Assembly (NCBI RefSeq): GCF_014836335.1
Contig: NZ_JACSRA010000023.1
Span: 1 to 64,000 of the forward strand
Reading direction: 5' to 3'
Length of the DNA: 64,000 nucleotides
Origin: Clostridium cibarium
GTDB taxonomy: Bacteria; Bacillota; Clostridia; Clostridiales; Clostridiaceae
Shown piece after piece: positions 17,479-26,524 of this stretch; the stretch's first letter is position 1, and each line of letters opens with the position of its first letter. The translations under genes and the position numbers were made by a program. The notes below the pieces were generated by a model that made no database searches, was not told the origin of the DNA, and was given only the letters and a program-made list of their open reading frames with translations.

Positions 17479-19044
17479 ATGAATTCTGTAAAAAGAATAC
17501 TGTCCTCAGATTTTACACGTCCTAAAGAAAAAAGAAGAAATATGAATAAAATCAGAAAACTTTTCGATTTGTCCAAAAAAAACAAATATACTATTGACGA
17601 AACAACTTGGGATGATCTATTAATGGATGATATTTTTACAAAACTAGATAGGACATGTTCAACTGCTGGTGAGGCTATGCTTTACCATATGCTAAGAAAT
17701 CCTCTTATGGACAAAAACAAACTACAAGATAGAGAAAAGTATATAAAGTTATTTAGAGAAAATACAGATTTAAGCGCACATCTAAGATATATTTTATTTT
17801 ATATGGGTTTCGATTCTAATAATAATCTTATTGAAATGATTGAAGGCTTGCTTTCCGTAAATAAATTAAAATTTCTTCTATATAAATTTCTAGGACAAGT
17901 TCTTCCCCTATTGTTATCTATCCTTGCTATAATATTTAAGGAACCTAAATTTATTTTTCTAATCTTCATACTAATAAACATCAATATTCGTATTCAAGAA
18001 AAAGAAAAGGATACTGTAAAAGCAACTGGAATAGTATATCTAGGTAAGCTACTTCTCTCTTCTATAAAACTTTCTAAAGTAGATAATTTAAATTTATCTC
18101 CTTTAACTAAAAGAATTAATTTACTTTTAAATGAACTAAAATCAATTAACCGATCAATTAAATTCATTAATATTATAACAGGACTAGGTGGAATAATGGA
18201 ATTTCTCTCTGTTCCTTTTTTACTAGAAGCTACTACATACTATAAAATAAGTGGAAGATTTATTGAAAAAAGAGATACAATTCTTTCTTTATATTCAGCA
18301 GTTGGAGAAATAGATGCTTTAATATCTATTGCAAGCTATATAGAAAGTAATAAAGATAAATGTACTACTCCGCTCTTTATAGATAAAACTACAATAAAAA
18401 TAACTGAAGGAATTCATCCATTATTAGATAATCCTGTTGCAAATTCTATTACAATAGACCATAAAGGCATAGTTTTAACAGGCACAAATATGTCTGGAAA
18501 ATCTACCTTTTTAAGAATGATAACTGTTAATATTTTATTAGCTCAAACCTTTAACTTCGTACTAGCAAAAAGTTACGAAGCTTGTTTCTTTAACATTATT
18601 TCTTCAATAAGTCCAAAAGATGATATAAACAATAACAAAAGCTATTATATATCTGAAGCTGAATCTATATTAAGAATCCTTAAATCACTAAATGATTATA
18701 TTCCAGTCTTCTGTCCTATAGATGAAATATTTAGAGGTACTAATCCAATTGAAAGAATAGCTTCATCTGCTGAAATATTAAATTATATAAATAAGAAAAA
18801 TGCCATATGTATAGTTGCTACTCACGATAGAGAATTATCTAATTTGCTAAATGGAGAATATGATTTTTATTTCTTTAGTGAAGATGTAAATATCAGTACT
18901 GGATTAAATTTTGATTACAAACTAAAAGAAGGCATTTCCAAAACTAGAAATGCTATAAAACTTCTAGACTATGCAGGATTCCCAAAAGAAATAACTAAAG
19001 GTGCCTATAAAAGAGCAAAATCTCTAAGCACTAACTTTATTTAA
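17479..19044 (+). CDS. MutS-like ATPase with membrane segments, second of a tandem pair
   Basis: A 521-residue paralogue of the previous gene, collinear from first to last residue and with near-identical ATPase core: GTNMSGKST, CPIDEIFRGTNPIER, IVATHDREL. The two hydrophobic segments near residues 130-170 are kept. Divergence is greatest in the middle (about 170-260). AAAGGAG precedes the ATG. A terminator lies between the copies, so each is probably transcribed on its own. No mismatch-repair partner (mutL) is nearby. Known function: none that I can name. Confidence 0.82.
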   Translation: MNSVKRILSSDFTRPKEKRRNMNKIRKLFDLSKKNKYTIDETTWDDLLMDDIFTKLDRTCSTAGEAMLYHMLRNPLMDKNKLQDREKYIKLFRENTDLSAHLRYILFYMGFDSNNNLIEMIEGLLSVNKLKFLLYKFLGQVLPLLLSILAIIFKEPKFIFLIFILININIRIQEKEKDTVKATGIVYLGKLLLSSIKLSKVDNLNLSPLTKRINLLLNELKSINRSIKFINIITGLGGIMEFLSVPFLLEATTYYKISGRFIEKRDTILSLYSAVGEIDALISIASYIESNKDKCTTPLFIDKTTIKITEGIHPLLDNPVANSITIDHKGIVLTGTNMSGKSTFLRMITVNILLAQTFNFVLAKSYEACFFNIISSISPKDDINNNKSYYISEAESILRILKSLNDYIPVFCPIDEIFRGTNPIERIASSAEILNYINKKNAICIVATHDRELSNLLNGEYDFYFFSEDVNISTGLNFDYKLKEGISKTRNAIKLLDYAGFPKEITKGAYKRAKSLSTNFI

Positions 19045-19140
19045 ATCAATTATGTTTCAAAAAATTTACATTTATACCATTTACTTTTTTTGTAAATTCA
19101 CCTTATAATATATTGGTGGTAAGAAAGAGAGGTATGATAT

Positions 19141-20970
19141 ATGAGAAATGAATTACTTAATAGTTTTTATTCTGGAAACTGTTTTCACGCTTACAAATAC
19201 TTTGGGGCTCACCTAACTCATGAGTCAGGTGTATTAGGAGTTAGATTTACTGTCTATGCGCCTAAAGCAAAAGGTGTCCAAGTCATTGGAGAATTTAATA
19301 AATGGACAGGCGAAAATTATGAAATGGTCAATTTAGATGAAAAAGGCACTTATACATTATTTGTTCCTGAAGCAAAAGAAGGAATGATGTATAAATATCG
19401 TATTTTTCAATCTACAGGAATGATTTGTGATAAGTGCGATCCTTACGGCTTTTTTAGTGAACTTCGACCAAATACAGCTTCCTATATAGTTTACTTAAAT
19501 AATTCTTTATTTACTGATGATGAGTGGATGAAAGCTAGATCTAAAAATTATAATAATCCTATTAGTATTTATGAGCTTCATCTGGGATCATGGAAAAAGC
19601 CAAATAAAGATGAATATTATAATTATACTGAAATATCTGATGAATTAATTAGTCATTTAAAATTAAATAACTTTACCCATATTGAAATTATGCCTCTAAA
19701 CGAACACCCTTTTGATGGCTCTTGGGGCTACCAAAGTTCAGGTTATTTTAGCCCTACTTCTAGATATGGAACTACTAAAGAATTAATGCTCTTTATTGAT
19801 AAATGTCATAAGAATAATATTGGAGTCATTTTAGATTTCGTTCCCGTGCACTTTGTTCGCGATAATTTTTCATTAGCTAAATTTGATGGTACTGCACTTT
19901 ATGAATATGAATATGACGATGTGGCAGATAATGAATGGGGCTCCTGTAACTTTAACTACTACAACCCTACTGTCGTAAGTTTCTTGATGAGTGCAGCTAC
20001 TTTTTGGCTAGATGTTTACCATATTGATGGACTTAGAATGGATGCCATATCTAACGCTATATATTGGCAAGGAGATCCAAAAAGAGGTGTAAATATCGGT
20101 GGTGTTGATTTCTTGCGAAAAATGAATTACGGTTTAAATAGCATGTACCCTGAAGTCATGCTTATAGCTGAAGATTCTAGTAATTATATTAAAGTTACTG
20201 CTCCAACACCTTATGGTGGGCTAGGTTTTGATTATAAATGGGACTTAGGTTGGATGCACGATACCTTAAATTACTTTGCTACTCCACCTTGGGAAAGAAA
20301 ATTTAACCATAACTTAATTAATTTTTCAATGAGTTATTTTTATTATGAAAATTACCTTTTATCCTTATCTCATGATGAAGTGGTTCATGGTAAAAAATCT
20401 ATAATAGATAAGCTTTGGGGTACTTATGAGGAAAAATTTGCTCAATGCAAGACATTGTTTACTTATATGTTCACCCATCCTGGTAAGAAATTAAACTTTA
20501 TGAGCAACGAAATCGCTCAATTTAGAGAGTGGGATGAAAATAAAGAAAATGATTGGTTTTTATTAAAATATCCATCTCACGACTCATTTAATAGATATTT
20601 TAAGGAGTTAAGCAAAATCTACTCTTCTCATTCCGCCCTTTATGAAAAAGATTATGATGAAGCTGGCTTTAAGTGGATAGATGCTGATAATAAAGATGCG
20701 AGTGTATACTCATATATGAGATATAGTGAAAAAGAAAAGCTTCTAATTATTCTCAATATGTCAAGTAATCATTATAAAAATTTTAGACTTGGTTTAGACC
20801 ACGAATGTAGTGCTAAAGAAATTATTAATAGTGAATTAGATATTTATGGAGGCTACAATATAGTAAACTCTAAACAAATTTTTAGCGAGCCTATATCTGC
20901 AAATAATAAAAAACACTCCATTTTAATTGACTTAGCCCCATATACAAGTTGCATTTTTCAAATTAATTAA
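19141..20970 (+). CDS. glgB: 1,4-alpha-glucan branching enzyme
   Basis: A 609-residue GH13 branching enzyme that creates alpha-1,6 branches in glycogen. The N-terminal CBM48-like module (about 20-110) is followed by the GH13 barrel with nucleophile Asp301 (DGLRMDA), acid Glu344 (LIAEDSS) and the LSHDEVVHGK motif (His411, Asp412), diagnostic for GlgB. GAGAGG precedes the ATG. It stands alone here: glgC, glgD and glgP are not next to it. A GlgA-like synthase and a neopullulanase lie 10 kb away on the other strand. Clostridia store glycogen-like granulose before sporulation, which is the likely purpose. Confidence 0.95.
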   Translation: MRNELLNSFYSGNCFHAYKYFGAHLTHESGVLGVRFTVYAPKAKGVQVIGEFNKWTGENYEMVNLDEKGTYTLFVPEAKEGMMYKYRIFQSTGMICDKCDPYGFFSELRPNTASYIVYLNNSLFTDDEWMKARSKNYNNPISIYELHLGSWKKPNKDEYYNYTEISDELISHLKLNNFTHIEIMPLNEHPFDGSWGYQSSGYFSPTSRYGTTKELMLFIDKCHKNNIGVILDFVPVHFVRDNFSLAKFDGTALYEYEYDDVADNEWGSCNFNYYNPTVVSFLMSAATFWLDVYHIDGLRMDAISNAIYWQGDPKRGVNIGGVDFLRKMNYGLNSMYPEVMLIAEDSSNYIKVTAPTPYGGLGFDYKWDLGWMHDTLNYFATPPWERKFNHNLINFSMSYFYYENYLLSLSHDEVVHGKKSIIDKLWGTYEEKFAQCKTLFTYMFTHPGKKLNFMSNEIAQFREWDENKENDWFLLKYPSHDSFNRYFKELSKIYSSHSALYEKDYDEAGFKWIDADNKDASVYSYMRYSEKEKLLIILNMSSNHYKNFRLGLDHECSAKEIINSELDIYGGYNIVNSKQIFSEPISANNKKHSILIDLAPYTSCIFQIN

Positions 20971-20975
20971 CTATA

Positions 20976-21013
20976 AAAAACTAGATAGCTTTTTATAAAA
21001 CTATCTAGTTTTT
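20976..21013. terminator. Bidirectional terminator between glgB and a convergent gene
   Basis: AAAAACTAGATAG / CTATCTAGTTTTT, a perfect 13-bp stem with a 12-nt loop. Confidence 0.92.
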
Positions 21014-21016
21014 ACG

Positions 21017-21343
21017 TCATATGTGATTCTTTAAAAGATTATATGCCTCTTCCGGTATGAAAATATCCTCCAAATTAATTGTTTTCGGATTAGTTGTTAA
21101 AGGATATTCTTCTATCCATAGATTATTATCTATAAGATCATATTTTTTAATTGGTTTATTAAAATCAACTTCTGTTACTTCTTCTAAATCTTTATACGGA
21201 GTTAGAACTGCTACCCTTCTACATGGTTCTTCCATTTCACTATATATATTAAAAAAACTATTATAGTTCTCAAAAGATGATGTTGTTGTTACAATTTTTA
21301 AATATAAATTTAATTTCTTTGCAGCTTCTAATGCTTTAATCAT
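21017..21343 (-). CDS. Hypothetical protein downstream of RNase Z
   Basis: A 108-residue soluble protein I do not recognise. It has a helical N-terminus followed by alternating strands and helices, one Cys (EEPCRRVAVL, about residue 41), and ends in an acidic then helical tail. AAAGGAAAG precedes the ATG. It begins 31 bp after the rnz stop on the same strand, so the two are probably cotranscribed. No domain can be named. Confidence 0.6.
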   Translation of the reverse strand: MIKALEAAKKLNLYLKIVTTTSSFENYNSFFNIYSEMEEPCRRVAVLTPYKDLEEVTEVDFNKPIKKYDLIDNNLWIEEYPLTTNPKTINLEDIFIPEEAYNLLKNHI

Positions 21344-21373
21344 AATTAACTACTTTCCTTTCATATGTTTTCA

Positions 21374-22285
21374 CTAGTCTTCAAATTTCAATTCAAATGT
21401 CATTCTATCTTCTCCAATAATAGTATTTTCGAAAACCTCTGTAGCATTATCTAAAAAATCTTTTGGTTCAGCCATAGCTGTTCCAAAATGTGTTAACACC
21501 ATAGTTTTAACTGATGCACTTTTAGCTAAAGTTGCTGCTTCCCTAAAGGTCATATGCTTGTTTTTAATAGCTTTTTTCTCATCTAAGTCATCCCCATATG
21601 TTCCTTCGCTTACTAACAAATCACTATTATCAATGAATTTAGAAATGGTTTCAATTGGTCTTGTATCTGTTATAAAGCTAAGTTTTATACCTTTCCTATC
21701 TTCTCCCATTACTAAAGACCTTGAATAAGTAATTCCATTTTCAATTATTTCTTCATTAGATTTTTGCAGTTTATTCCATAAATATTTTGGAACATTATTT
21801 TCCAAAGCTTTTTCCACATCAAATTTAGGACTTCTACTAAAGTAAAAACTATATCCAATACAGGGAGAAGAATGATCTAATTCTAAAGTAGATATCTTTA
21901 TATCTTCATCAATAAAATTCAAATCCTCTTTAGGTGATTCAATAACCCGAACTTCATATGGAAGATATTTAGCTATAGTCATAAGCCCTTCTACAGCTTC
22001 TTTAATTCCATGTGGTCCTATTATTATAACAGGTTCTGTTCTACCGCTATTCCCAATTGTGCCGAGTAGCCCTGGTAATCCTATTATATGATCACCATGA
22101 ATGTGTGTTATACAAATGATATCTATAGCTTTAAACCCAGTATTAGCAATCTTCATTGATACTTGAGTACCTTCTCCACAATCTATTAATATTTTTCTTC
22201 CCTTATAATTTATTAGCAATGATGATAGATATCTATTTGGTGTTGGCATTCCTCCTCCACAACCTAAAAGTGTTAAATCAATCAT
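21374..22285 (-). CDS. rnz: Ribonuclease Z
   Basis: A 303-residue tRNA 3'-processing endonuclease (tRNase Z short form) of the metallo-beta-lactamase fold, which removes 3' trailers from pre-tRNA so that CCA can be added. Zinc motif ITHIHGDH (His61, His63, Asp65, His66), the N-terminal [12 protein letters not shown], and C-terminal THFGTAM are typical. Full length. GAGGTGA precedes the ATG. It is followed by the 108-codon unknown gene. Confidence 0.95.
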   Translation of the reverse strand: MIDLTLLGCGGGMPTPNRYLSSLLINYKGRKILIDCGEGTQVSMKIANTGFKAIDIICITHIHGDHIIGLPGLLGTIGNSGRTEPVIIIGPHGIKEAVEGLMTIAKYLPYEVRVIESPKEDLNFIDEDIKISTLELDHSSPCIGYSFYFSRSPKFDVEKALENNVPKYLWNKLQKSNEEIIENGITYSRSLVMGEDRKGIKLSFITDTRPIETISKFIDNSDLLVSEGTYGDDLDEKKAIKNKHMTFREAATLAKSASVKTMVLTHFGTAMAEPKDFLDNATEVFENTIIGEDRMTFELKFED

Positions 22286-22334
22286 ATTTAATTCACCTCA
22301 AAATATATCATATCACACTTTCTTATAATATTAT

Positions 22335-22385
22335 CTTTGAAAAACAAAACATCAAGGAATTATTATATTATATCCTTGATGTTTT
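22335..22385 (-). terminator. Terminator after the DJ-1/PfpI gene
   Basis: AACATCAAGGA (22348-22358) pairs with TCCTTGATGTT (22373-22383); on the minus strand GTTTTGTTTTT follows. It could also act in the plus direction. Confidence 0.85.
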
Positions 22386-22390
22386 AATTT

Positions 22391-22969
22391 CTATAATTTA
22401 ATTTTTGCTCCAAGTAAAATTAAAAATTCTGATAATATAGATGTATGTGCAGCCCATGAAGGTGAAGTAACTAAATTTTCATCTACCACAGCATTATCCC
22501 CTTGAACTTCAATATATTCTGCACCACATGCTCTGATTTCAGGTGCTACTGATGGATATGCCGTAAGTTTTCTTCCTCTTAACATACCAGTTGCTACTAA
22601 AATTTGTGGACCATGACAAATTGCAGCTATTGGTTTGCTATTAGTTAAAAAATATTTAGCAATATTTACGACATCTTCATTATTCCTTAAGTATTCAGGA
22701 GATCTTCCACCTGAAATATATAATCCATCATAATCTCCTAAACATACCTCAGTGAAATCCTTATTTAAAACAAAATTATGGCCTCTCTTTTCTGTATAAG
22801 TTTGATCACCTTCAAAATCATGAATTGCAGTTTTTACATAATCTCCAGCCTTTTTATCTGGACAAACTGTATGAACTTCGTAACCCAATGTTTTAAGCAA
22901 AATATACGGAACCATTGTTTCATAATCCTCTGTATAATCACCTAATAATAGTAATATTTTTTTAGCCAT
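22391..22969 (-). CDS. DJ-1/PfpI family protein
   Basis: A 192-residue protein of the DJ-1/PfpI (class I glutamine amidotransferase-like) superfamily. Visible are the nucleophile-elbow AICHGPQ with Cys118 and His119, Glu17 in the DYTEDYE loop, and the ISGGRSPEYLR segment. Members include proteases, chaperones, deglycase-like and stress proteins; which applies is not readable. A CGGAGGG site gives the start. It is a single gene with its own terminator. Confidence 0.9.
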   Translation of the reverse strand: MAKKILLLLGDYTEDYETMVPYILLKTLGYEVHTVCPDKKAGDYVKTAIHDFEGDQTYTEKRGHNFVLNKDFTEVCLGDYDGLYISGGRSPEYLRNNEDVVNIAKYFLTNSKPIAAICHGPQILVATGMLRGRKLTAYPSVAPEIRACGAEYIEVQGDNAVVDENLVTSPSWAAHTSILSEFLILLGAKIKL

Positions 22970-23066
22970 GTTATCCCTCCGTTATTTAAAACTATACCCT
23001 TATACATAATTATAACATTTATAGAAATCTTATCAAATTATATTCATTAATTATTTAGTAGTTAAC

Positions 23067-23105
23067 AAAAAAAGTGTCCTTCTTTTGTAGAATTAACACT
23101 TTTTT
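23067..23105 (-). terminator. Terminator after yjdF
   Basis: AAAAAAGTGT and ACACTTTTTT pair around an 18-nt loop, just beyond the yjdF stop. Confidence 0.85.
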
Positions 23106-23113
23106 CATTGAAA

Positions 23114-23536
23114 TTAATGTCCTTTATGCTTTTCTAGCTTTTTCTTCTGCTTAAGACAATACTTTCTTTTCTTATTTAGTTCTCTCTCATCCTTCGTTTC
23201 TTTCTTACGTTCTTCCTTGTTCTTTTCATATTGTAGTTTTAAAGCTTCCTGCGCTTTAGTACCTATTCCTTTTTGCAAAGTCTCTTTTCTTGTTTCTTTT
23301 AAAAGCCTTTTGAAATTCACTCTTTTCTTAATAATTTTTTCATCATTCATTGACATAGAATTACTAAAATTTAATGAGTTAAAATTGCTTAGAATAAATT
23401 CATATACTTCATAATCTTTTGGCTCTGTACCAAAGGTTACTTTACATACTTTTATTCTATTTCCATCCTCTACTTCAAAAATTCCAATCCAAAAAGGATC
23501 ACTAAAAAGAACTGTTAATTTAATTATTGATAACAT
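23114..23536 (-). CDS. yjdF: YjdF family protein (DUF2992)
   Basis: A 140-residue protein matching the YjdF/DUF2992 family: an N-terminal beta domain (TVLFSDPFWIGIFEVEDGN..., with KVTFGTEPKDYEVYEFIL) and a Lys/Glu-rich coiled C-terminal half (RKYCLKQKKKLEKHKGH). Its biochemical role is unknown, but the family is typically controlled by the yjdF riboswitch, which senses azaaromatic compounds. A riboswitch-like leader lies directly upstream here, supporting the call. An AGGAGG site gives the start. Monocistronic. Confidence 0.9.
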   Translation of the reverse strand: MLSIIKLTVLFSDPFWIGIFEVEDGNRIKVCKVTFGTEPKDYEVYEFILSNFNSLNFSNSMSMNDEKIIKKRVNFKRLLKETRKETLQKGIGTKAQEALKLQYEKNKEERKKETKDERELNKKRKYCLKQKKKLEKHKGH

Positions 23537-23564
23537 AATTAAATCCTCCTGTTAATAAAAATAA

Positions 23565-23641
23565 TTGAGAACGGACAACCCCAGGAGGGCAGGTTACTGC
23601 TATAATTTATTATAGATTCTGACTACCAACAGAACTGTGTT
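23565..23641 (-). ncRNA. yjdF-motif (azaaromatic) riboswitch
   Basis: The minus-strand leader contains GGTAGTC, then AGTAACCTGCCCTC, then TGGGGTTGTCCG, ending about 28 bp before the yjdF start codon. The order and sequence of these blocks match my memory of the yjdF RNA motif, and the gene downstream is yjdF. No transcription terminator separates it from the gene and the ribosome binding site is close, so control is probably translational; that part is inference. Confidence 0.82.
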
Positions 23642-23656
23642 TTTATCTCTATTTAT

Positions 23657-23684
23657 ATTATAATGTAATTTAATTTAAAATCAA
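23657..23684 (-). promoter_or_regulatory. Promoter of the yjdF riboswitch
   Basis: TTGATT, 16 bp, TATAAT on the minus strand, placing the RNA start close to the 5' end of the riboswitch. Confidence 0.65.
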
Positions 23685-23778
23685 AGCATCATAACCTCTC
23701 TTATAGTTGTAATAAACTTTCTTAATAATATATAATAAATATATAGATTAACGATGGACAAGTTTAAAGGAGAACATA

Positions 23779-24573
23779 ATGAAATCAAAAATAGTTTTTT
23801 TTGACATCGATGGAACAATACTTACTGAAAATACATTAAAAATTCCAGACAGCACTAAGAGAGCTATAAAAAAAGCTCAAAAAAATGGACATTTAGCCAT
23901 AATTAATACTGGCAGACCTATAAGAAGCATAGATTCTTTTATAAAAGAGCTTGGTTTTGATGGGTTTATATGTGGTTGTGGTACTTATGTAGAATACAAA
24001 AATACAATATTATTATCTAAGCAACTAGGCAATAATATATCAAAAGCTGTAGTTAAAGATCTTAGAAAATGCAAAATTGATGCAATTCTTGAAGGTGAAA
24101 AAGATATCTACTATGAAGAAGATGAAAATATTATCTCTAAGGAATTACTTAAAATAAAGGCTCATCATAGAGAACAACAATTATATAATGGAGCAACTTG
24201 GGATTCTTCTCAAATTGATTTTGATAAGCTAACAATCTGGACAAATGATAATAGTAATTTTGAAGAATTCTATGATAAATATAAAGATATCTTTGAATTT
24301 ATCCATAGAGGAGAAAATTTTTACGAATTAGTTCCATTAGGCTTTTCAAAAGCTTCTGGTATAGAGTATCTAATTAAATATTTAAATATTCCTTTTGAAA
24401 ATACATATGCAATTGGAGACAGTACAAATGATTTATCTATGCTCAAGTACGTAAAAAACAGTATTGCAATGGGAAATAGTAATCCATTATTATTTGATTT
24501 AGTATCTTTTGTTACTAAAGATATTGAAGATGACGGTATTGAATATGCTTTAAAACACTTTAGTATAATATAA
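23779..24573 (+). CDS. HAD-superfamily Cof-type sugar phosphatase
   Basis: A 264-residue HAD phosphatase of the Cof/YidA type (class IIB cap). Motif I is FFDIDGTI (about residues 7-14), motif II NTGRP, motif III the Lys in FSKASG, and motif IV GDSTNDLSML near 214. Members hydrolyse sugar phosphates, FMN or nucleotide phosphates with low specificity. AAAGGAG precedes the ATG. It has its own terminator and no informative neighbour. Confidence 0.92.
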   Translation: MKSKIVFFDIDGTILTENTLKIPDSTKRAIKKAQKNGHLAIINTGRPIRSIDSFIKELGFDGFICGCGTYVEYKNTILLSKQLGNNISKAVVKDLRKCKIDAILEGEKDIYYEEDENIISKELLKIKAHHREQQLYNGATWDSSQIDFDKLTIWTNDNSNFEEFYDKYKDIFEFIHRGENFYELVPLGFSKASGIEYLIKYLNIPFENTYAIGDSTNDLSMLKYVKNSIAMGNSNPLLFDLVSFVTKDIEDDGIEYALKHFSII

Positions 24574-24574
24574 A

Positions 24575-24607
24575 AAATCCCCTCTATTTCTAAAATAGGG
24601 GGGATTT
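24575..24607 (+). terminator. Terminator after the Cof-type phosphatase
   Basis: A 15-bp stem, AAATCCCCTCTATTT with AAATAGGGGGGATTT (one G-U), 3-nt loop. The tail is only TTT. Confidence 0.75.
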
Positions 24608-24624
24608 CAATAATTGAACTATAT

Positions 24625-25443
24625 CTATTTCTTTTTTATTTTATCATGATAAAAATAAATCTTGTACGCTAAATTATCTTTCTTGCATTTCTTTACAATA
24701 TTTTCCTCAATACAATTCCAATAAGTGTTTCTTCCGCTAATATATATATCATCATAAATCTCTTTTAATTCTGGTTTATATTCAACAATAAAATCCAGTA
24801 CCCTTTTCTTGTACTTTCCTCTTAAGTTTAAGTTTTCAAAACAATAATAATCAACATCATCACCAATGAAATCAATTATTTCACTATAATTTGTTATCTC
24901 TGGAAACATTGGTGACATAAATAAGTATGTTTTTATTTTTTCTTCTTTCAATTTTTTAATAGCTTTTACTCTCTGTTCTACTGATGATGCTCTCGGTTCA
25001 ATTTTCCTTCTAAACTCATCATCTAAAGTATTTAAAGATATCCCTATATGTATATCCTTAAATTTCTTAAAAAGATCAATATCTCTTAAAACTAAACTTG
25101 ATTTTGTTAATATCTCAACTCGTGCATCAACATCCACTAACTGCTCCAATATTCCACGCGTTACTTTATACTTACCTTCATATACATTATAAGCATCAGT
25201 GACAGAACTTAATAAAATTGTTTTATTAGTCATGGGTTTTAAATTTATTTTTTTACCACAACATTTTATGTCCAAAAAACTCCCCCATTCATCACCATGC
25301 CCAGTAAATCGTTTCATAAATTCAGCATAGCAATATATACATCCATGAGGACAACCTACATATGGATTTATTACATAATCTGAATCAGGTAACTTTGATT
25401 TTGTATTAACTTGTTTTACTTCAACTTTTTTTATATTAATCAT
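24625..25443 (-). CDS. SPL-family radical SAM protein
   Basis: A 272-residue radical SAM protein of the spore-photoproduct-lyase-like group (COG1533). The cluster motif is CPHGCIYC (Cys31, Cys35, Cys38), preceded by the family's NPYVGC, and the DAYNVYEGKYKVTR segment and RIEPRA-type motif are present. It is shorter than true SplB and lacks its conserved C-terminal region, so DNA photoproduct repair should not be assumed. It lies 36 bp downstream of the 334-codon membrane protein on the same strand and may be the last gene of the accessory cluster beginning at 34433. Substrate unknown. Confidence 0.82.
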   Translation of the reverse strand: MINIKKVEVKQVNTKSKLPDSDYVINPYVGCPHGCIYCYAEFMKRFTGHGDEWGSFLDIKCCGKKINLKPMTNKTILLSSVTDAYNVYEGKYKVTRGILEQLVDVDARVEILTKSSLVLRDIDLFKKFKDIHIGISLNTLDDEFRRKIEPRASSVEQRVKAIKKLKEEKIKTYLFMSPMFPEITNYSEIIDFIGDDVDYYCFENLNLRGKYKKRVLDFIVEYKPELKEIYDDIYISGRNTYWNCIEENIVKKCKKDNLAYKIYFYHDKIKKK

Positions 25444-25479
25444 AATACTTTAGACCTTTCCTATTAACTTGAGTATTAG

Positions 25480-26484
25480 TTAAGCTAATTCTTTCTTTGC
25501 AACATCCTTTTTCAACAATCCATATATAAACATTAAGATAAATGCTGTAATTGCACAACAAGCACTTAAATATATTGGAGCTCTCAAATCATTAAAAATC
25601 CAATAAACTAACATACCTGCAATAACTCCAAAAATATGCCCTATATTTTCAGAAAACACTATATCTCCCTTACTACAGTCCTGATTAATTTTATTAACCT
25701 CTCCAATGCAATACACAGTACCTCCACCAAAGCCAGTTGCTATCCAAAAAATAATTGCAAACATATTATCATAATTCTTCGCTAAACATATTAAAATAAT
25801 TGAAAGAATAAAATGACCTGCAATAAAATATTGCCTATAATTTTTCCCTTTAATTATATGTGAAACACTGGTATATGTTATCCAGCCAGCCATAACCAAT
25901 ATTCCAATTACTTTAATACCAAAACTGCTAGTAAGTTTACTAATTATGATCAATATAAAATAGACATAAGCAAAATAATGCATCTGATGAATTACCATAA
26001 TCCCATTAATAAATTTAAAACTCGGTTTTATAAATTTAGACTCTTTTATTTTGTATTTAGAATATACTACAATAAATATCAATATTATTGATATAATTAT
26101 ATTTTGCTCTACTCCAATAAAAGGTGCAATAACAAATCCTAATATTCTAAAAGTTCTTTTAATTGTAGTACTGACCTTATCCTTTTGTAAAGAACGTACT
26201 GATTGTATAGTCATAGCAATAAATATATATCCCAAAACCAAAACCCAATAATTAGAAATTACAAATTCATAGATAACAAAACATCCCATGCTTAAAAATG
26301 CTGTAATAGCTGTTACTTTCTTATTTAATTTGAACGGATTAGGCACTAAATTTCCTATCTGATAAGCTAATCCTAATGCAGCAACTTGCAAAACAGGTAA
26401 ATCTATCGATATCCCATATACAACTCCACCTATTTCAACACAACCAGATACAAGACTTAAAAATAAAAAAATTACTTTATCCAC
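25480..26484 (-). CDS. Multi-pass membrane protein, MFS-like
   Basis: A 334-residue membrane protein with about 10 hydrophobic segments and short polar loops, reminiscent of half-truncated major facilitator proteins but without a motif A that I can see. The start is a GTG at 26484 with TTGGAG upstream. It sits 40 bp after a clear MFS gene and 36 bp before the SPL radical SAM gene, all on one strand, so it may help to move the same compound. Function not determinable. Confidence 0.65.
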   Translation of the reverse strand: MDKVIFLFLSLVSGCVEIGGVVYGISIDLPVLQVAALGLAYQIGNLVPNPFKLNKKVTAITAFLSMGCFVIYEFVISNYWVLVLGYIFIAMTIQSVRSLQKDKVSTTIKRTFRILGFVIAPFIGVEQNIIISIILIFIVVYSKYKIKESKFIKPSFKFINGIMVIHQMHYFAYVYFILIIISKLTSSFGIKVIGILVMAGWITYTSVSHIIKGKNYRQYFIAGHFILSIILICLAKNYDNMFAIIFWIATGFGGGTVYCIGEVNKINQDCSKGDIVFSENIGHIFGVIAGMLVYWIFNDLRAPIYLSACCAITAFILMFIYGLLKKDVAKKELA

Positions 26485-26524
26485 ACTTTCATCTCCAATT
26501 TTTCATATTCTCAAACAAATTACT

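Noticed and set aside
24625..25443. True spore photoproduct lyase (splB)
   Set aside because: It has the NPYVGC...CPHGCIYC motif of the wider SPL group, but it is too short and lacks the C-terminal region of SplB.
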